From Nicotiana tabacum (Eukaryota > Streptophyta > Magnoliopsida > Solanales > Solanaceae): 64,000 bases of DNA. Positions 46,985 to 59,707 of the stretch are shown piece after piece. Made by a program: the position numbers and the translations under genes. Every line of letters starts with the position of its first letter. Positions within the stretch are counted from its first letter, which is position 1. The stretch lies in NCBI RefSeq assembly GCF_000715075.1, contig NC_134097.1, positions 65,319,190 to 65,383,189 on the forward strand, read 5' to 3'. The notes under the pieces were generated by a model that had not been told where the DNA came from, ran no database searches, and saw only the letters and a list, made by a program, of their open reading frames with translations.

Positions 46985-48165
46985 CAGTGCTGAACGTACA
47001 CTCCAGGTATTTCGTCTTCTTCCTGCTCTGCTTAAAACCCTTAGAATCAAGAGCCAGTCTCTAAACCTCCAGCCTCTCGTTAACACGGGCTCGCGACTCA
47101 TCAATTAGAACTATGTCATCGGCGAATAGCATGCATCATGGCACCTCCCCTTGGATATGGTATGTTAGCGCATCCATCACCAGGGCGAATAAGAACGGAC
47201 TGAGCACAGAGCCTTAGTGTAACCCCATTACAACCGAAAATGCTCAGAGTCGCCTTCTACTATCCTAACCTGAGTCTTACCCCCATCATACATATCCTTA
47301 ATTGCCATAATGTAAGGAACCAACACACCTTTTGCCTTCAAGCATCTCCAGAATAGGAACCTTGTCATATGTTTTCTCAAGTAAATAAACACCATGTACA
47401 GATCCTTCTTCGCCTCTCTGTACAATTCCACCAACCTCCTAACAAGGTGTATAGCTTCTATAGTAGAACGACCCGACATAAACCCTAAGTAGTTGTCGGA
47501 TACAGACACTGTCATCCTCATCCTCGCTTCAACCACCCTCTCCCACACTTTTATGGTATGACTCAGTAATTTGATACCCCTATAATTGTTACAACTTAGG
47601 ATATCACCTTTATTTTTATACAATGGAATCACTGTACTCCACCTCCACTCATTCGGCATCCTCTTCGCCTTAAAAATAACATTAAACAACTCAATCAACC
47701 ACTCTAAACCTACTCTCCCATACACTTCCAAAATTCCACTAGAATCTCGTCTAGCCCGGTTGCTCTGCCCCTACTCATCTTACGCATATCTCCCATGACC
47801 TTCTCAACCTTGATGCGCCTACGGTACCCAAAGTCATGGTGACTTTCAGAATGCTCCAATTCGCCTAGCACAATATCTCGATTTCTATCTTCTTCGGAAG
47901 TTTATAAAAGTAAGTCTACCATCTCCTCTTAATCTAGGCGTCTTCCGTTAACACTCTACCATCTTCGTCCGTGACAAATCTCACTTGGTCCAATTTGAGC
48001 CTTCCTCTCTATCGACTTGGCCAGCCGGAATAAATTCTTCCCCCCACTTTCCTCCCCCAGTTGCTTGCCTCCTAGCTACCTTATACCTCTCCATGCTCGC
48101 TCGCCTCTTTTCCTTACATATGCTCCCCAGTAACTTCAAGTACGCCGCCTTCTTTGCTTGCACTT
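46985..48165 (-). pseudogene. RTE LINE reverse transcriptase pseudogene
   Basis: The longest open part is 47228-47731 (minus): WRWSTVIPLYKNKGDILSCN, NYRGIKLLSHTIKVWERVVE and GFMSGRSTIEAIHLVRRLVE are RT blocks of the RTE clade. The segment near residues 115-130 (FIYLRKHMTRFLFWRCL) has lost the usual Asp-containing motif. The FADD catalytic box is present in another frame at about 47108-47131 (MLFADDIV). An upstream fragment at 47981-48163 gives the linker (ERYKVARRQATGGG). Frameshifts and a deletion break the gene. RT of this kind copies RNA directly at the target site. Confidence 0.88.
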
Positions 48166-50518
48166 AACCTTGGACCACTTCATTCTACCACCAGTCTCCT
48201 TTGTTCCCACTAGAGACTGCGGTCGTGACCCCTAACAACTCTCTCGCAGCCTCCCTTATATAGTCTGTTGCCGCTGACCGCAAGTGTGAAATACCTCTTT
48301 ATGCATATATATTAATATGTGTGAGAATTCATGAATGGCACAATACTGTACATCATGAGGAAAATGCATCTCTATGCGTGTATGTCATGTGTTCATGTCA
48401 ATGCCATGTATCTCAAAGATAAACTCATGCACTCACACTCTCAGAGTACTCAATCTCAATGTCTCACACTTTTCAGTTATCATGCTGAATCACTCAGTAC
48501 TGTATATGGCCAATCCGGCCTAGGGAAGATCCATCCCGGAATATATACATCAACTGCCAAAAGTCACTTAGTACTGAGTAGGGCAATCCAGCTTGTGGGG
48601 AAAATCCATACTTGTTATATAAATTCTTCGGACAAGATACTTGTCTAGGGAAGATCCATCCCTCTATATAATCAATCGCGCTCACTGGAGGTATGTACAG
48701 ACTCCGGATGGGCTCCTTCAGCCTAAACACTATAATCCGCATGGACAACTCACGTGCTATATTATCAATATCAGAATTCGCACGGACAACTCACGTGCTA
48801 TAGTATCAATATCAGAATCCACACAGACAATTCACGTGCTATATTATCAATATCCTCACAATCAAGCCCTCATCTTACTCAGTCATCAATCTCTCCAGTC
48901 TCTCTCTGTCTCTCTTGGGCTCACAATGTCATGAAACTAGCCCGAAAATGATGGTATGATATATCAATAAATAACAACAGAGACTGAGATATGATATGCA
49001 TATGAATGCGTATGACTGAGTATATAAAGCAATGAAATAAGATAAGTCAACAACAAAAATAACCTCGGTGGGTCCCAATAGGATACACATGTAGCCTAGA
49101 TATGGTTACTAACATGGGTCACAACTCAATAGCTCAAGTACGCAGAAATTTCATGGTTACAGGTAAGATTAGGTAACTACACAGTACCACAGAAATAACG
49201 GAGTCACAATTCACATAGTGCACGCCCACACGGTCGTCACCTAGTATGTGCGTCACCTCAACACCAATCACATAACACATAATTTAGGGTTTCATAGTCT
49301 GAGCACCAAGTTTAGAAGTGTTACCTACCTCGAACAAGCAAAATCCAATACCGAACAAGAGAAGCATTCTCCAAAAATGCCACATCGAATAATTAAAAAG
49401 GAAACAAACCCAATCGATAAAGGTCAAATCTTTAACCAAAATCCCAAAATCAACCAAAATGTCAAACCCGGGCCCGCACCTCAGAACCTAACAAAACTTA
49501 CACAATCCGACAACCCATTCAATTATGTGTCTAACCATACTAGCTTTACTCAAATCTGACTCCGAATCGATGTTCAAAAAATTCACTTTATGAAATTTTA
49601 GACAAAACCCCCAAATTTTACTTTGATATCATCAATCAAATGCCATAACGAAGATGGATTTACGAAATAAAACAAAAACTGAGTATAGAACACTTACCCT
49701 AATCCATATGGTGAAAATCGCCACTAAAAATTGCCCAAATCCGAGCTCCCCAACTCAAAATATGTTAAATGAATAAAACCCTCAATTTAACATTGTTCTG
49801 CCTCGTTTCTTATTACAAACGATCCTGAAATATGCTTTTTATGCCTCCAATGGATTCCTTATGAAATTTTAATCAATTTAGGCTTTTGAATAACTCCATT
49901 TGACCTTATATTGAAGGAGATATGTTGGTTTTAATATTTGAAAATAGTGTAGATTTTTAAATACGAAGTTAGTGGCAGTTTCGTAATTAATCTGAAAAAT
50001 CTATCAAACCAATTCTTATTAAAAAGATCATAAAATCCTCATACGATGTCCAAATTTGATGAATCTTTTTGTTATGGCTTTGTAATTACGATAGAGTTCT
50101 AATGCTTCAATCAAAACAGATATCAAAGCTCATTTGTTCAATATGGTATCATTTATGCTTGAAAGAACGACGTCGAAACATAAGAAAAACGAGCACAACA
50201 CAATCCAAACCTATCTAAAACTCACCCGAGCCTCTCAGGACCCACACAAACATACCAACAAGTCACATAATATAACACAAACATACTCGAGTTCTCAAAT
50301 CATGAATAACAACATCGATACGATGAAATACACCTCAAATCAAACTTAATGGACTTTTGAACTTTCGACTTCCAAAAAATCATGCCGAAAAATATCAAAT
50401 CAACACGAAATGAACTCAAATTTTGCACACAAGACCTAATACATTATATGCAGCTACTCGTATCCCCAAACTACCGAGCAAAGTGCAAATACTAAAAACG
50501 ACCAGTTGGGTCATTACA

Positions 50519-50523
50519 AGCAA
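50519..50523 (+). repeat. Target-site duplication AGCAA (right) of element C
   Basis: Identical to 25880-25884. Confidence 0.85.
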
Positions 50524-50691
50524 GTAGTTAGATAATATGACTATGTTTATAGGCCTCCATAGGATTTCTTGGATAACTGTAAGGCCTTCATTGTTGAAGA
50601 TTTCATATAGCCACCATTGAAGATATTTTTAGTATTTATTTTTTTATACTTGTAATTTGCTAAATAGTAGTTGAATGGCTCTATAAATAGC

Positions 50692-50699
50692 CATCACTC
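50692..50699 (+). promoter_or_regulatory. TATA box of element E LTR
   Basis: TATAAATA in ggctctataaatagcc, about 350 bases before the LTR end. Confidence 0.65.
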
Positions 50700-51050
50700 T
50701 TTCATTATAAGACATGATACATTTGAGGGTTATATGAAATATATTCATATCTTTGAGAGTTTAGGAGGGTTATCCTTAGGTTCTACCAAGAACTAGTTTA
50801 TGATTTCTTCAAGGAATGTTTCTCCTTGTAAGTAATCTTCTATCTTAGGTAATAGATTATGTTACTTGATTACTGCTCTTGAGGTTGTGGATTTAATATA
50901 TCTGTGGTTGTTTACGCTTCTAATCTTGGGGTCTAAGCTCCTTGTAAGCTTCTTAATTTTATATTTCAATTTCATATATTTCTTATAATCCCATGTCACT
51001 TCCTACTATATTTACATCGTAAATCATTTGATCTTGGGTTCCGCATCATT

Positions 51051-51064
51051 TGGTAGCAGAGCTA
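51051..51064 (+). other. Primer-binding site of element E
   Basis: TGGTAGCAGAGCTA, close to the initiator tRNA-Met complement. Confidence 0.7.
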
Positions 51065-51637
51065 GTTGGTTATATTGTCTTATATATATTCAAGTTTTGA
51101 GCTCTTTTTTTTAAATAGAAAATAAAAAGCAAAAAGAAAACTGTCCAAAATACTATAATCTAGAGCAGTCTTTTGTTTCTAGGTTTTTTTATTCATCTAT
51201 TCTTTTTATTCAACAAGTAGTATTTTACTTAAATACTACATGCTATGATCTTTTTTTTCCTCTCTGAATCAACTCATTTTTAGTCGTGTAGCTCAAGTTA
51301 TGATTAAATTCATATACTCAATCATGTGTATTCATATACTATTTCTGAATTTTGTTATTCCCTTAGTTTTTTTTCTCCCATCATCATTGTTCTTCTCTTG
51401 CAAACATGTGAACTATTTATTTTAGAATTTTACAATAGAAACATTCTTTTGAAGTCATCCAGATTTAGTTATTTAGCAGAATTACAAAGGAAAACTCAAT
51501 AATTGTAAAAGACTTGATTGGAGAGATTAAAAAATATCAAAAATTATTGATGGACAAACATGAGGGTTGTGTGACATTGAACGAGTGTAAAACGTGAGGG
51601 AGTGTTGCGAGGCAATAACTTTTTCTATTGTATAAGC

Positions 51638-52468
51638 ATGTCACTCGCAGGTAATGGTGGTGAAAGCATAAGAAATGTAAGTGTCAATTGAAATATATTG
51701 GTTACTCTTCAAGAAATGTAACAAGAATTTTTAAAGATGAGTATGAGATTAGATAATATGCAAGAGAGGCCGGAAGAAAATAAAATTAGAAGCAGAGTCC
51801 TAGTGAACAAAAGGAGGCAAGAACAACCACACGCACAACCACGGGTTGGTGAAGAAAAATTTGATGATATTGAAGAAGATAGTGAAAATGACTATTTATA
51901 TGGGAAGACATGGTCAAAGAGGAGACAAAAGAGAAGAAATACCACAAAGGGGATTTAGGAATAAAGAAGGACTTTATAGGAATTTGGGTAGTATTAAGAT
52001 GAGCATCCCTTCCTTTCAAGGGATGAGTGAGCTGGGTGCCTATGTTGACTGGGAAAGAGATGTTGAGAAGGTGTTTGATTGCCATAATTACTCGGAGGAG
52101 ATGAAGGTAAAATTGGCAATTACTAAATTCACCGACTATGCTTCAATATGGTGGGATAAGATATTGATAAATAGAAGGAAAAATTTGGAGAGACTAGTTT
52201 CTACGTGGGTAGAGATGAAGGCTATTATAAGAAAACAATTTGTTCGATCACACTATTATAGAGATTTTCATAGGAAATCAACGCATGATGGTTACAGGAA
52301 TAGATATTTCTTTGAAAAGGATGGAAGAAAGGTGACACTTTCACCTTTAAAACCAAAGCAAGTTTCTGAATATCAAATGAAGTTAAGAGATTCTCATGGG
52401 AGTAAGGAGAAAGAGAAAAAAGGAGAGCATAAGAAAAAAGAAGAGAATAAAATAAATGACAGACAAAA
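51638..52468 (+). pseudogene. CRM-like chromovirus gag pseudogene (element E), cut by element D
   Basis: ATG at 51638 opens a frame with two early stops. The acidic N-terminal part at 51737-51958 then shifts frame near 51930 into 51960-52468. The capsid block is clear: MSIPSFQGMSELGAYVDWE, VFDCHNYSEEMKVKLAITKF, ASIWWDK, RKQFVRSHYYRDFH. Directly after this comes a segment (FEKDGRKVTLSPLKPKQVSEYQ) that in relatives lies well downstream, after the zinc knuckle and protease, so those parts are deleted. A lysine/glutamate-rich linker follows and ends at the insertion of element D at 52468. The resemblance to CRM gag is from memory of the family, not a search. Confidence 0.75.
52464..52468 (+). repeat. 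Target-site duplication of element D, left (CAAAA)
   Basis: The partner is TAAAA at 62650-62654: four of five bases match. Confidence 0.6.
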
Positions 52469-55448
52469 TGTCACGATCCTAACCCCGAACCCGGTCATGA
52501 TGGCGCCTTTCGTGAATACAAAGTCAGCCAGTCTAACGCAATTCATCCTTTTAAGAAGTTAAACAACATAAGAATGATTCAAACATGATTTAATAGCACA
52601 ATTAGCAGAAATAGAGATAACAAAGCATAGATCCAACCCGACACAACCCTAACTGGGGTATCACAAGTCATGAGTAACTAAGGATCCTGATATGAGTCCA
52701 CTAAATACAATATCAGGTACAACTATTTAAAGAACATAAAAGTAATAAGATAAGGAAGACAAGGGGGTTGCGGACGCTAACAACTACCTCGTAGTCTCCG
52801 AAACACCGCTTGGACTGGAGGGATCAGCACTCAAGAGCAGGACCTGCTACGCCTGAATCTGCACACAAGGGTGCAGGCAGTAAAGTGAGTACTCCAACTT
52901 AGTGAGTAATAAATATAAATAATGACTGAAACTAAGAAAACACGTGAAAACACAAAGCAATCTATACTGAAGCAGTAAAATCACTTAAAATAGTAAATCA
53001 GTGAAATATCAAGTAAACTTCCTTTTTCAACCAGTAAAACAAGTAATTTGGCAGGTAATTAGAAAATAAAAATCCACCCCTCGGGCAACAACTCAAAACA
53101 GTACCAGTCCCTTGGGCTAACTCTCTAAACAATATCAGACTCTCGGGCTCACTCTTAGAACAGTATAAGCCCCTCGGGCTCACTCTTAGAACAGTATAAG
53201 CCCCTCTGTCTCACTCTCAGATCATAATGGGTACCCGTGCTCACTGGGGGTGTGTAGACTCCGGAGGGGCCCCTTACGGCCCAAGCGCTATATCAAGCCA
53301 CCTCGTGGCATCACCTCTTGGCACTCGGCCTCACATCACTCAAGACATCTCGTGGCGTGTAAATGAATCTCAGGCCCTCGGCCTCATATCACTCTGTGCA
53401 TCCTCACATCTGGCCTTCGGCCGCACTCATTACAAAAAAAATCATCACAAGCCCCTCGGGCATTAGTAAAACAGTAGTTCTTAGCCCAAAACATCATTTA
53501 GAAATATCATTTGAGTCTCAAAATGGAGTAAAAGTGGATGAGTTGTGAAACAGTAGGAAACCATAAGACTGAGTTCAAGTAATAAATCAAAACAGTGAGG
53601 AAATAGTGATAAAATCCCCGGAGGGTTCAAATAGTTGGCACGAAGCCCAAATATGGCAATCAGCCCGAACCATTATGATAACAAACATATTTCAGTCAAA
53701 TACGCGGTAAAAACATCAATCGGGGCAGACCAAATCACAATCCCCAATAGTAAACGACCCTACTCTCATCATCAAGCGCGTGTCTCACCTCAATATAGCA
53801 CTATGATGTGCAATCTAGGGTTTCAAACCCTCAGGACATCATTTATAATAATTACTCACCTCGAACCGGCTAATTCTCAAGCTCGCGATGCCTTTGCCCC
53901 GCAGATTGGTCTCCACACGCGTCGAATCTATCCAAAATCAGAACGAATACATCACAATATGCTAAGGGAACAAAGCCCAAGCGAAAACAATCGAATTACC
54001 ATAAAATTCTAGAAATTGGTCAAACCCGACCCCCGGACCCATATCTCGAAATTTGACAAAATTCACAAAACTAGAATCCTTATACGCTCACGAGTCTATT
54101 AATATGAAAATTATCCAATTCCGATACCATTTGGTCCTTCAAATCATCATTTTATATTTTTGAAAGATTTTACAATTTTCTTCCCAAATTCTATCCCAAA
54201 TCACAAATTAAATGATGAATTCAATGATAGATTTATGTGCTCTAGCCAAATCTAAGTTAGAATCATGTACGCCGATGAATTTCTTGAAAAACCTTCAAAA
54301 AATCCCCAAAATCCGAGCTCTCTAGGTCAAAATATCAAATAAAACCCAAAACCTCGTATTTATAGAGTACCCCACAGATTTCCACCTCTGTGGGCCGCAC
54401 AAAATAGACCGCGGTCCGCACAAAAACGACCGCGGCCGCACAGCTTTTCTCTGTAGTGATAGGCTTTAGTATTTTGGCCATAAATTTTGCTACAGATGTC
54501 CAAATTGCAATATCTTACCTTTTTGGAAACTAGACACGAAGGGCTACACCTTTCATTTTTGAATCATCTCAAAATTCCTTGTATATCAAAAGATATGAGC
54601 TTCCGAAGTAGGACCAGTGAAAAGTTCCCCACCGCGGCCGTATAGCATTTTGTGCGGTCCGCACAGCACCTACCGCGGCCACACTTCATTTTGTGCGGTC
54701 CGCATAGCACATACCGCGGATGCACTTCATTTTGTGCGTACCATGCGGGTGTGTTCCGAGGCCTGCAACCCTTCTGGACCTGCTACAACTATGATTTTCG
54801 GCCTAAAACATCTCGGAACCTACCCAGAACTCCCGAAACATCAAACCAATTGTACCAACACCTCCCATGACATCGTTCAAACTTATTCAAAACTTCGGAA
54901 CGCTCACAACAACATCAAATCACCAATTTAACATAAGATTCAAGCCTAAGAACTCCAAGAACTCTTATATTATGCTTTTGATCAAAAGGTCTATCAAATC
55001 TCGTTAGAATGACCTGAAATTTGCACACACATCCCAAATGACACAACGAAACTACTGCAACTCTCGAAATTCCATTCTGACCCCTATATCAAAATCTCAC
55101 CTATCAACCGGAAAGCGCCGAAATCTTAATTTCGCCAATCCAAGCCTAAACCTTCCACGGACTTCCAAAATGCATTCCGATCACGCTCTTAAGTCCTAAA
55201 TCACCTAACGGAGCTAACCAAATCATAAAAATTCCAATTCGAGATCATATACAAACAAGTCAAATATTGGTCAAACCTTTCAAATTTTAAGTTTTCAACT
55301 GAGATTGTTCTTCCAAATTAAATTCTGATTAACCTAAAACCCAACACCAACGATTTACATAAGTTATATTGCATCACACGGGGCAAGTCATGCCCGAGAA
55401 CTGGCGAGCGAAATGTAAAAGCTCAAAACGACCGGTCAGGTCGTTACA
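52469..55448 (-). repeat. 3' LTR of element D (2980 bp)
   Basis: Minus strand: TGTAACGACCTGACCGG at the start, GGATCGTGACA at the end. Terminal dyad AACGACC-N5-GGTCGTT at 55427-55445. GTGCGGWCCGCAC-type cluster at 54391-54749. Repeated 'cccctcgggctcact' units near 53080-53220. Confidence 0.9.
54357..54364 (-). promoter_or_regulatory. TATA box of element D 3' LTR
   Basis: TATAAATA on the minus strand. The CpG-rich palindromic cluster begins about 25 bases upstream (plus 54391 onward). The partner in the other LTR is 61537-61544. Confidence 0.6.
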
Positions 55449-56734
55449 TCCTCCCCCACTTAAACATACGTTCGTCCGTGAACGTGCCCAGAGTTGCTCT
55501 AAAAGCCAACCAATCGCTGAATAACCTTACCATTCATATACCCGGGGGTGATCCCATGTTACCCTATCTCACATAGGTCCGATAACACAATATGACTGAA
55601 AGTTCACAATCAATCCTAGTCCATAAACCATAGAATCACATTTCCACTTCTAAAATCATCAACACGATCAGAATCTCACATTTATACTGTGAATAAGTCC
55701 GAACAAGATGTAACAAACCGTATAAGCTATCTCCGGTGCAATCATATGATATACCACATAACTCCACACTTGTAGTGATAACTTCTAACCACAGCAGCTG
55801 CACACAACATCTGCATACCGATAGAAAAACTCTTATCAACTAAAGTCTCATCACAACACATTCATATACTGCCAATGATCACTAATACATGCGGTAAGCC
55901 ATAACCATTTTCCAGATCAACCATTCATGAAGCCACTCCTTCCTTGGCAAATACCACAGCAAATTTCCGAACTGAAACTCGATACTATCCTTCCAACATG
56001 CTGAAATCGCATCCGTTCGTATTTATTATTGATCCCCAACGATCTCCTCTAATCCAACACATTACTCTGGTGACATGACACATCCATACAGACCTAAGAC
56101 ACAACTTGCATAATACACGCATCAATACGCAACAATCCAAACATACTCAAATCATGAAAATGACTCAAATGAAAGAGTTGAACCTCAAGTTCACTAGAAC
56201 CACCACAACACAAGACTGAGAAACCGTCTCACATATACGAACAGAACACATGAAACTAACCTACAAGGTCATACTTCCACATAACTTCGCTGCGATGTGC
56301 GATCCTATCAAAGACTGCTCCACATAAGCCACCTTAGTCAAATTGCTCGTAATCGATAACCACGCACAATTCGATGTCTGGAACCAAAGAAAATCATCAT
56401 ACCCCCTGTGAAGAAAATAACATACACCACATTATCCCGAAAGGATATAACCGATACGCCATTCACCGAGCAACACCTAGTCACTCTTCCCGCTCGACTT
56501 CCACTATGAAACCCTAATAGAACCGCACCATATGTACATATAACTAAAAAAATCATAACATCTCGCAACATGGAAAGGTAACTCATGGATCTTTCCAGAT
56601 TACTAATAAGCTCAATAACAATCGAATCAACACACCCCTCAATAGTACAATTCGGAGCCAACCAAGCCGGCTCAAATTAGAACACACATCCACATTGGCC
56701 TACCAACGAGCTCCTTATCACAAAAATCCTGGAG

Positions 56735-57260
56735 TTGCTCTTCAACTCCTTTAACTCTACTGGTGCCATACGATACAGTGCCCGACATCAAATCAATACC
56801 GAAATCAACAACCTTGCCCGACGACATGCCCGGTCACAAGAACCATATCCGAAAAGTCCCTCACCACCAAAACTAGATCAATGGTAGGAGCCTCTACACT
56901 GACATCCATCATGAAAGCCCAAATAAGAAAGACAATCCTTCGCAGCCGTCCGCTGGGCCTTCGAAATATAAATCACACCACTAGGGCATAATCCTACGTA
57001 CCTCGCCACTCAATCCGTGGCATTCCCGGCATAGCCAACAGTGTCGCCTTAGCGCAATAGTCCAGAATGACACAACACGGAGACAACCAGTCTGAACCTA
57101 GTATCCCATCCAAAAATCTAGCATGCCACGCACAAAAGATCTGCTCGGGTCTCCAAACACTGATAGTCACTAAACATTGCTGATACACATGACTTACAAC
57201 CACAACATAGCCTGAATGTGAGAACTTCCCTGTCTCCAAATCCATATGGCACATGAATCA
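56735..57260 (-). pseudogene. Protease and RT-entry remnant of element D
   Basis: The minus frame 57254-56994 contains LDGILGSDWLSPCCVILDYCAKATLLAMPG, the end of a Tekay protease (compare ILGIDWLLPHYAILDCHAKTVTLAM in element B). Downstream, in broken frames, come FGIDL-SGT and VEEQLQDFCDKE, the segment that leads into RT. It then breaks off at 'gagctcgttggtagg', with no RT core after it. The active-site Asp region is not clear. Non-functional. Confidence 0.75.
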
Positions 57261-59690
57261 ACATACCTGATCCCAATTCCGTCGTCCGAATGCATACCGC
57301 ACCTCAAGTACCCAATCATTCCACAAAAGATACTCTAAAATTCCCTTGTGCCATCAAGCAACTCGAATATCAGAAGTGGATCTAACAAGAAAGGGCCACA
57401 ATGATACCGAAGTACCATAAACTTAATCTCATTGCCTTTTCTGAAACATATACCCTCGTCAAATCACTCCAATTAGTAATACCATTTCCTTAATAATCTG
57501 AAGATCATTCCTCTAATCATCTGAAACTGCTCGTGCTGCCTAAGAATTTTATGACCTTCCTTTCAGAAACGAACCGAAACCTCACACACGCAATTCTCAA
57601 TCATTTACAACATACGGCATAACCCATACCATTCTAGGATAACCATGAGAACTTCATATCCCTTCCGAACCACAAGACACTATGCATTCCACTAGCCAAG
57701 AACTTTCAATTGATCCCATCTAGAAAATAACCACTACACATCCCATGCTCCTCACGCCAGCAGACTTATACATCTCTAACCATGGTTGAAATCGACAAGA
57801 ATTCTCCGACTCCCTTTTGCACAACAAGTCCGTCAGGGCTGAATCTTCCTATCTCAGCCACCTACGCAAGCCACTAAAACCCAAGGGCATTGCCACGAAA
57901 TACCCGTAAGAACTCATTACCTCTAACACCCCCAAGGAACTAATCATATACTTACCATACCGATCTGGCCTACTACCAAGATACCCCATCTATCTGAGTC
58001 CCCTTTCTGATTTACCTTCATCTTGATATCCCTCCTTACTATATCATCACAATTTCTCAACCCAGACTTACAACACGGGACCCAAGCATAAAGCCACATC
58101 GTCTGAGACCCATAAGCCGCTGAATACTCTCTTATCTAGCCCCAAAGGCACCACATTCAAAATACTTTACTCTAAGGAAACGTCCTGCGAATCTAAATCT
58201 GTTACATTTACCTTTCTGATACTGATACATAAGATCCGATAATTGATATAGAAGTGACACAAGTCTTGGCACCCTCTAATGCAAATCTTAGTTTCTAGCC
58301 CAATTATACACTTGAAAATCTTTAATTATTACTTGAAAGTCTTGAACCTATTAGAACCATTCCCGAGAGTCATTCACTCTACTCAAACCGCAATTATCCT
58401 GATCAAACGAACCGTCAACCCATGCCTCACTAGCACTTTGACACTGCCGAATGTAACCTCATTCTAGTACAACCAAGCAACTTCCTGCTCTATGCACCGA
58501 GCATCCTTTACCAACAACAACTCAAGACATTTCGTGATTCTCATACCTTATGAAGCATAATATAACCTCTGCCAAAATTTTCCTTTACTCGAGCCATCCT
58601 CGGTCTCAATTTCCGCAAGCCATAACTGATTCACCAGCACGCCTCAAACTGGAACCAACATAGCACCTAACCGTACAATCGCCTAATCAATAGCAGACTC
58701 CCCCACTTTGCTCGAAGCCATAGATCAACACACACTCAATAACTCATAACGATTATACTCTATTGATACCATGATACCATAGTGAGATTATACTCAAATC
58801 TTTTGTAAGCCTGTGAAAACACAGATCATCTAGAATTTTAACTCTTTTGCAAATCTCGCATTCCACTCTCGCAACAGTTATACCCACTCTCTAAGCGACC
58901 CAATTTAAATTGCAACACATATCCTTCACTCGCAAATGAGATCTTCTAACAGACACATAAGGATCGTACAACCTCAGAACATTTCGCAGAAGACAACCCA
59001 CTTACTTTGCCTTTAACTAACATTTTTGTATACCTTCCACCGTCATAAACTGTACAGAAGTCACTTATTCTTCCTGAGTCTAAACTCATCCCGCAACATG
59101 AAATGTACTTCACTCACAACTGGGAAACATGAAAAGATTCTTCACACGCCCATAACTCGTGGCTATACCTCGAATCAAGATGGAATTCAAGCACCTAATG
59201 GTTCTTCTATCCTCTAGCAGACCTTCTCATCGCTTCCAAATCATGTGGATACATCTTGCGGTACCAACATACTCATTACATAGTTATCCAGCTGTCACTT
59301 CCACTAGTAGGGACAATACCAAACATATACGTTCAAAAATACTTGCTCACACAATCAGCACCTCGGTGCTCAAGCCATAGGCAAAAATCCGGCCTCAAGT
59401 CCTCCAAACTGTCCCAACATCAACACACATAGATAACATCTAGCCCCTTGATCAGGGAATCACAAGACATCGAGGCACATCTAATACTGAGCACTCATGC
59501 GCGCACACGAACGCGTGGAAGGAATTCAAGAGTTACTTTTCAAGCTGAATTAAGGACGCACGATTAGAATTCAAAGATGTGAAGTTTTCCTAAAGGTTCT
59601 GCAGCCTCTCTAGGATAAATACAGACATCTCCATACCGATCCGCGAGACTCTATTAAACCTGCTCATGACTCGTGAGACCTATGTAACCT

Positions 59691-59703
59691 AGGCTCTGAT
59701 ACA
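59691..59703 (-). other. Primer-binding site of element D
   Basis: Minus TGTATCAGAGCCT, an initiator tRNA-Met type site with one change. Confidence 0.75.
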
Positions 59704-59707
59704 AACT

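Larger units (their letters stand above)
43895..48279 (-). mobile_element. 5'-truncated RTE-type LINE, reverse, itself split by solo LTR H
   Basis: The left end is (CAA)n on plus, that is a (TTG)n tail on the LINE strand, followed by the conserved RTE 3' region (cccactagtggggtctgggg). Flanking GCAA (43891-43894 and 48280-48283) forms a short target duplication. RT coding sequence runs from about 48165 to 47000 on the minus strand. The endonuclease domain is absent, so the copy is 5' truncated, as is usual for LINEs. Confidence 0.9.
25885..50518 (-). mobile_element. LTR retrotransposon C, reverse, interrupted by element B and by an RTE LINE
   Basis: LTRs at 25885-28652 and 43199-50518 share ends (minus: TGTAATGACCCAACT ... 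GGGTTGTGACA and equivalents) and are flanked by AGCAA. A primer-binding site abuts the right LTR and a polypurine tract (GTAGGGAAGAA on minus, plus 28653-28663) abuts the left, so the element reads right to left. Once the nested B (31717-42378) is set aside, its internal region is only about 3.9 kb. It has no RT, RNase H or integrase that I can find, only a decayed protease-like stretch (29943-30137). It resembles element D over the internal region. Confidence 0.88.
43199..50518 (-). repeat. 5' LTR of element C, split by an RTE LINE
   Basis: The LTR parts are 43199-43894 and 48280-50518, matching 25885-28652 in order. At the split, 'cagatagcaa' resumes as 'gcaagtgtgaaatacc', exactly as the uninterrupted left LTR reads at 26561-26582. 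Confidence 0.88.
50519..51045 (+). repeat. 5' LTR of element E, 3' part
   Basis: LTR sequence resuming after element C. It has a TATA box and ends near ttccgCA, five bases before a primer-binding site. Its beginning lies left of 25880, but I cannot place the start. Confidence 0.65.
55449..59707 (-). mobile_element. Internal region of element D
   Basis: Mostly non-coding. Apart from the protease/RT-entry remnant at 56735-57260, no protein motif is seen in 55462-56700 or 57260-59690. Landmarks are shared with element C throughout. Confidence 0.7.

Noticed and set aside
51786..52085. 99-codon minus-strand frame
   Set aside because: Antisense of the E gag pseudogene.
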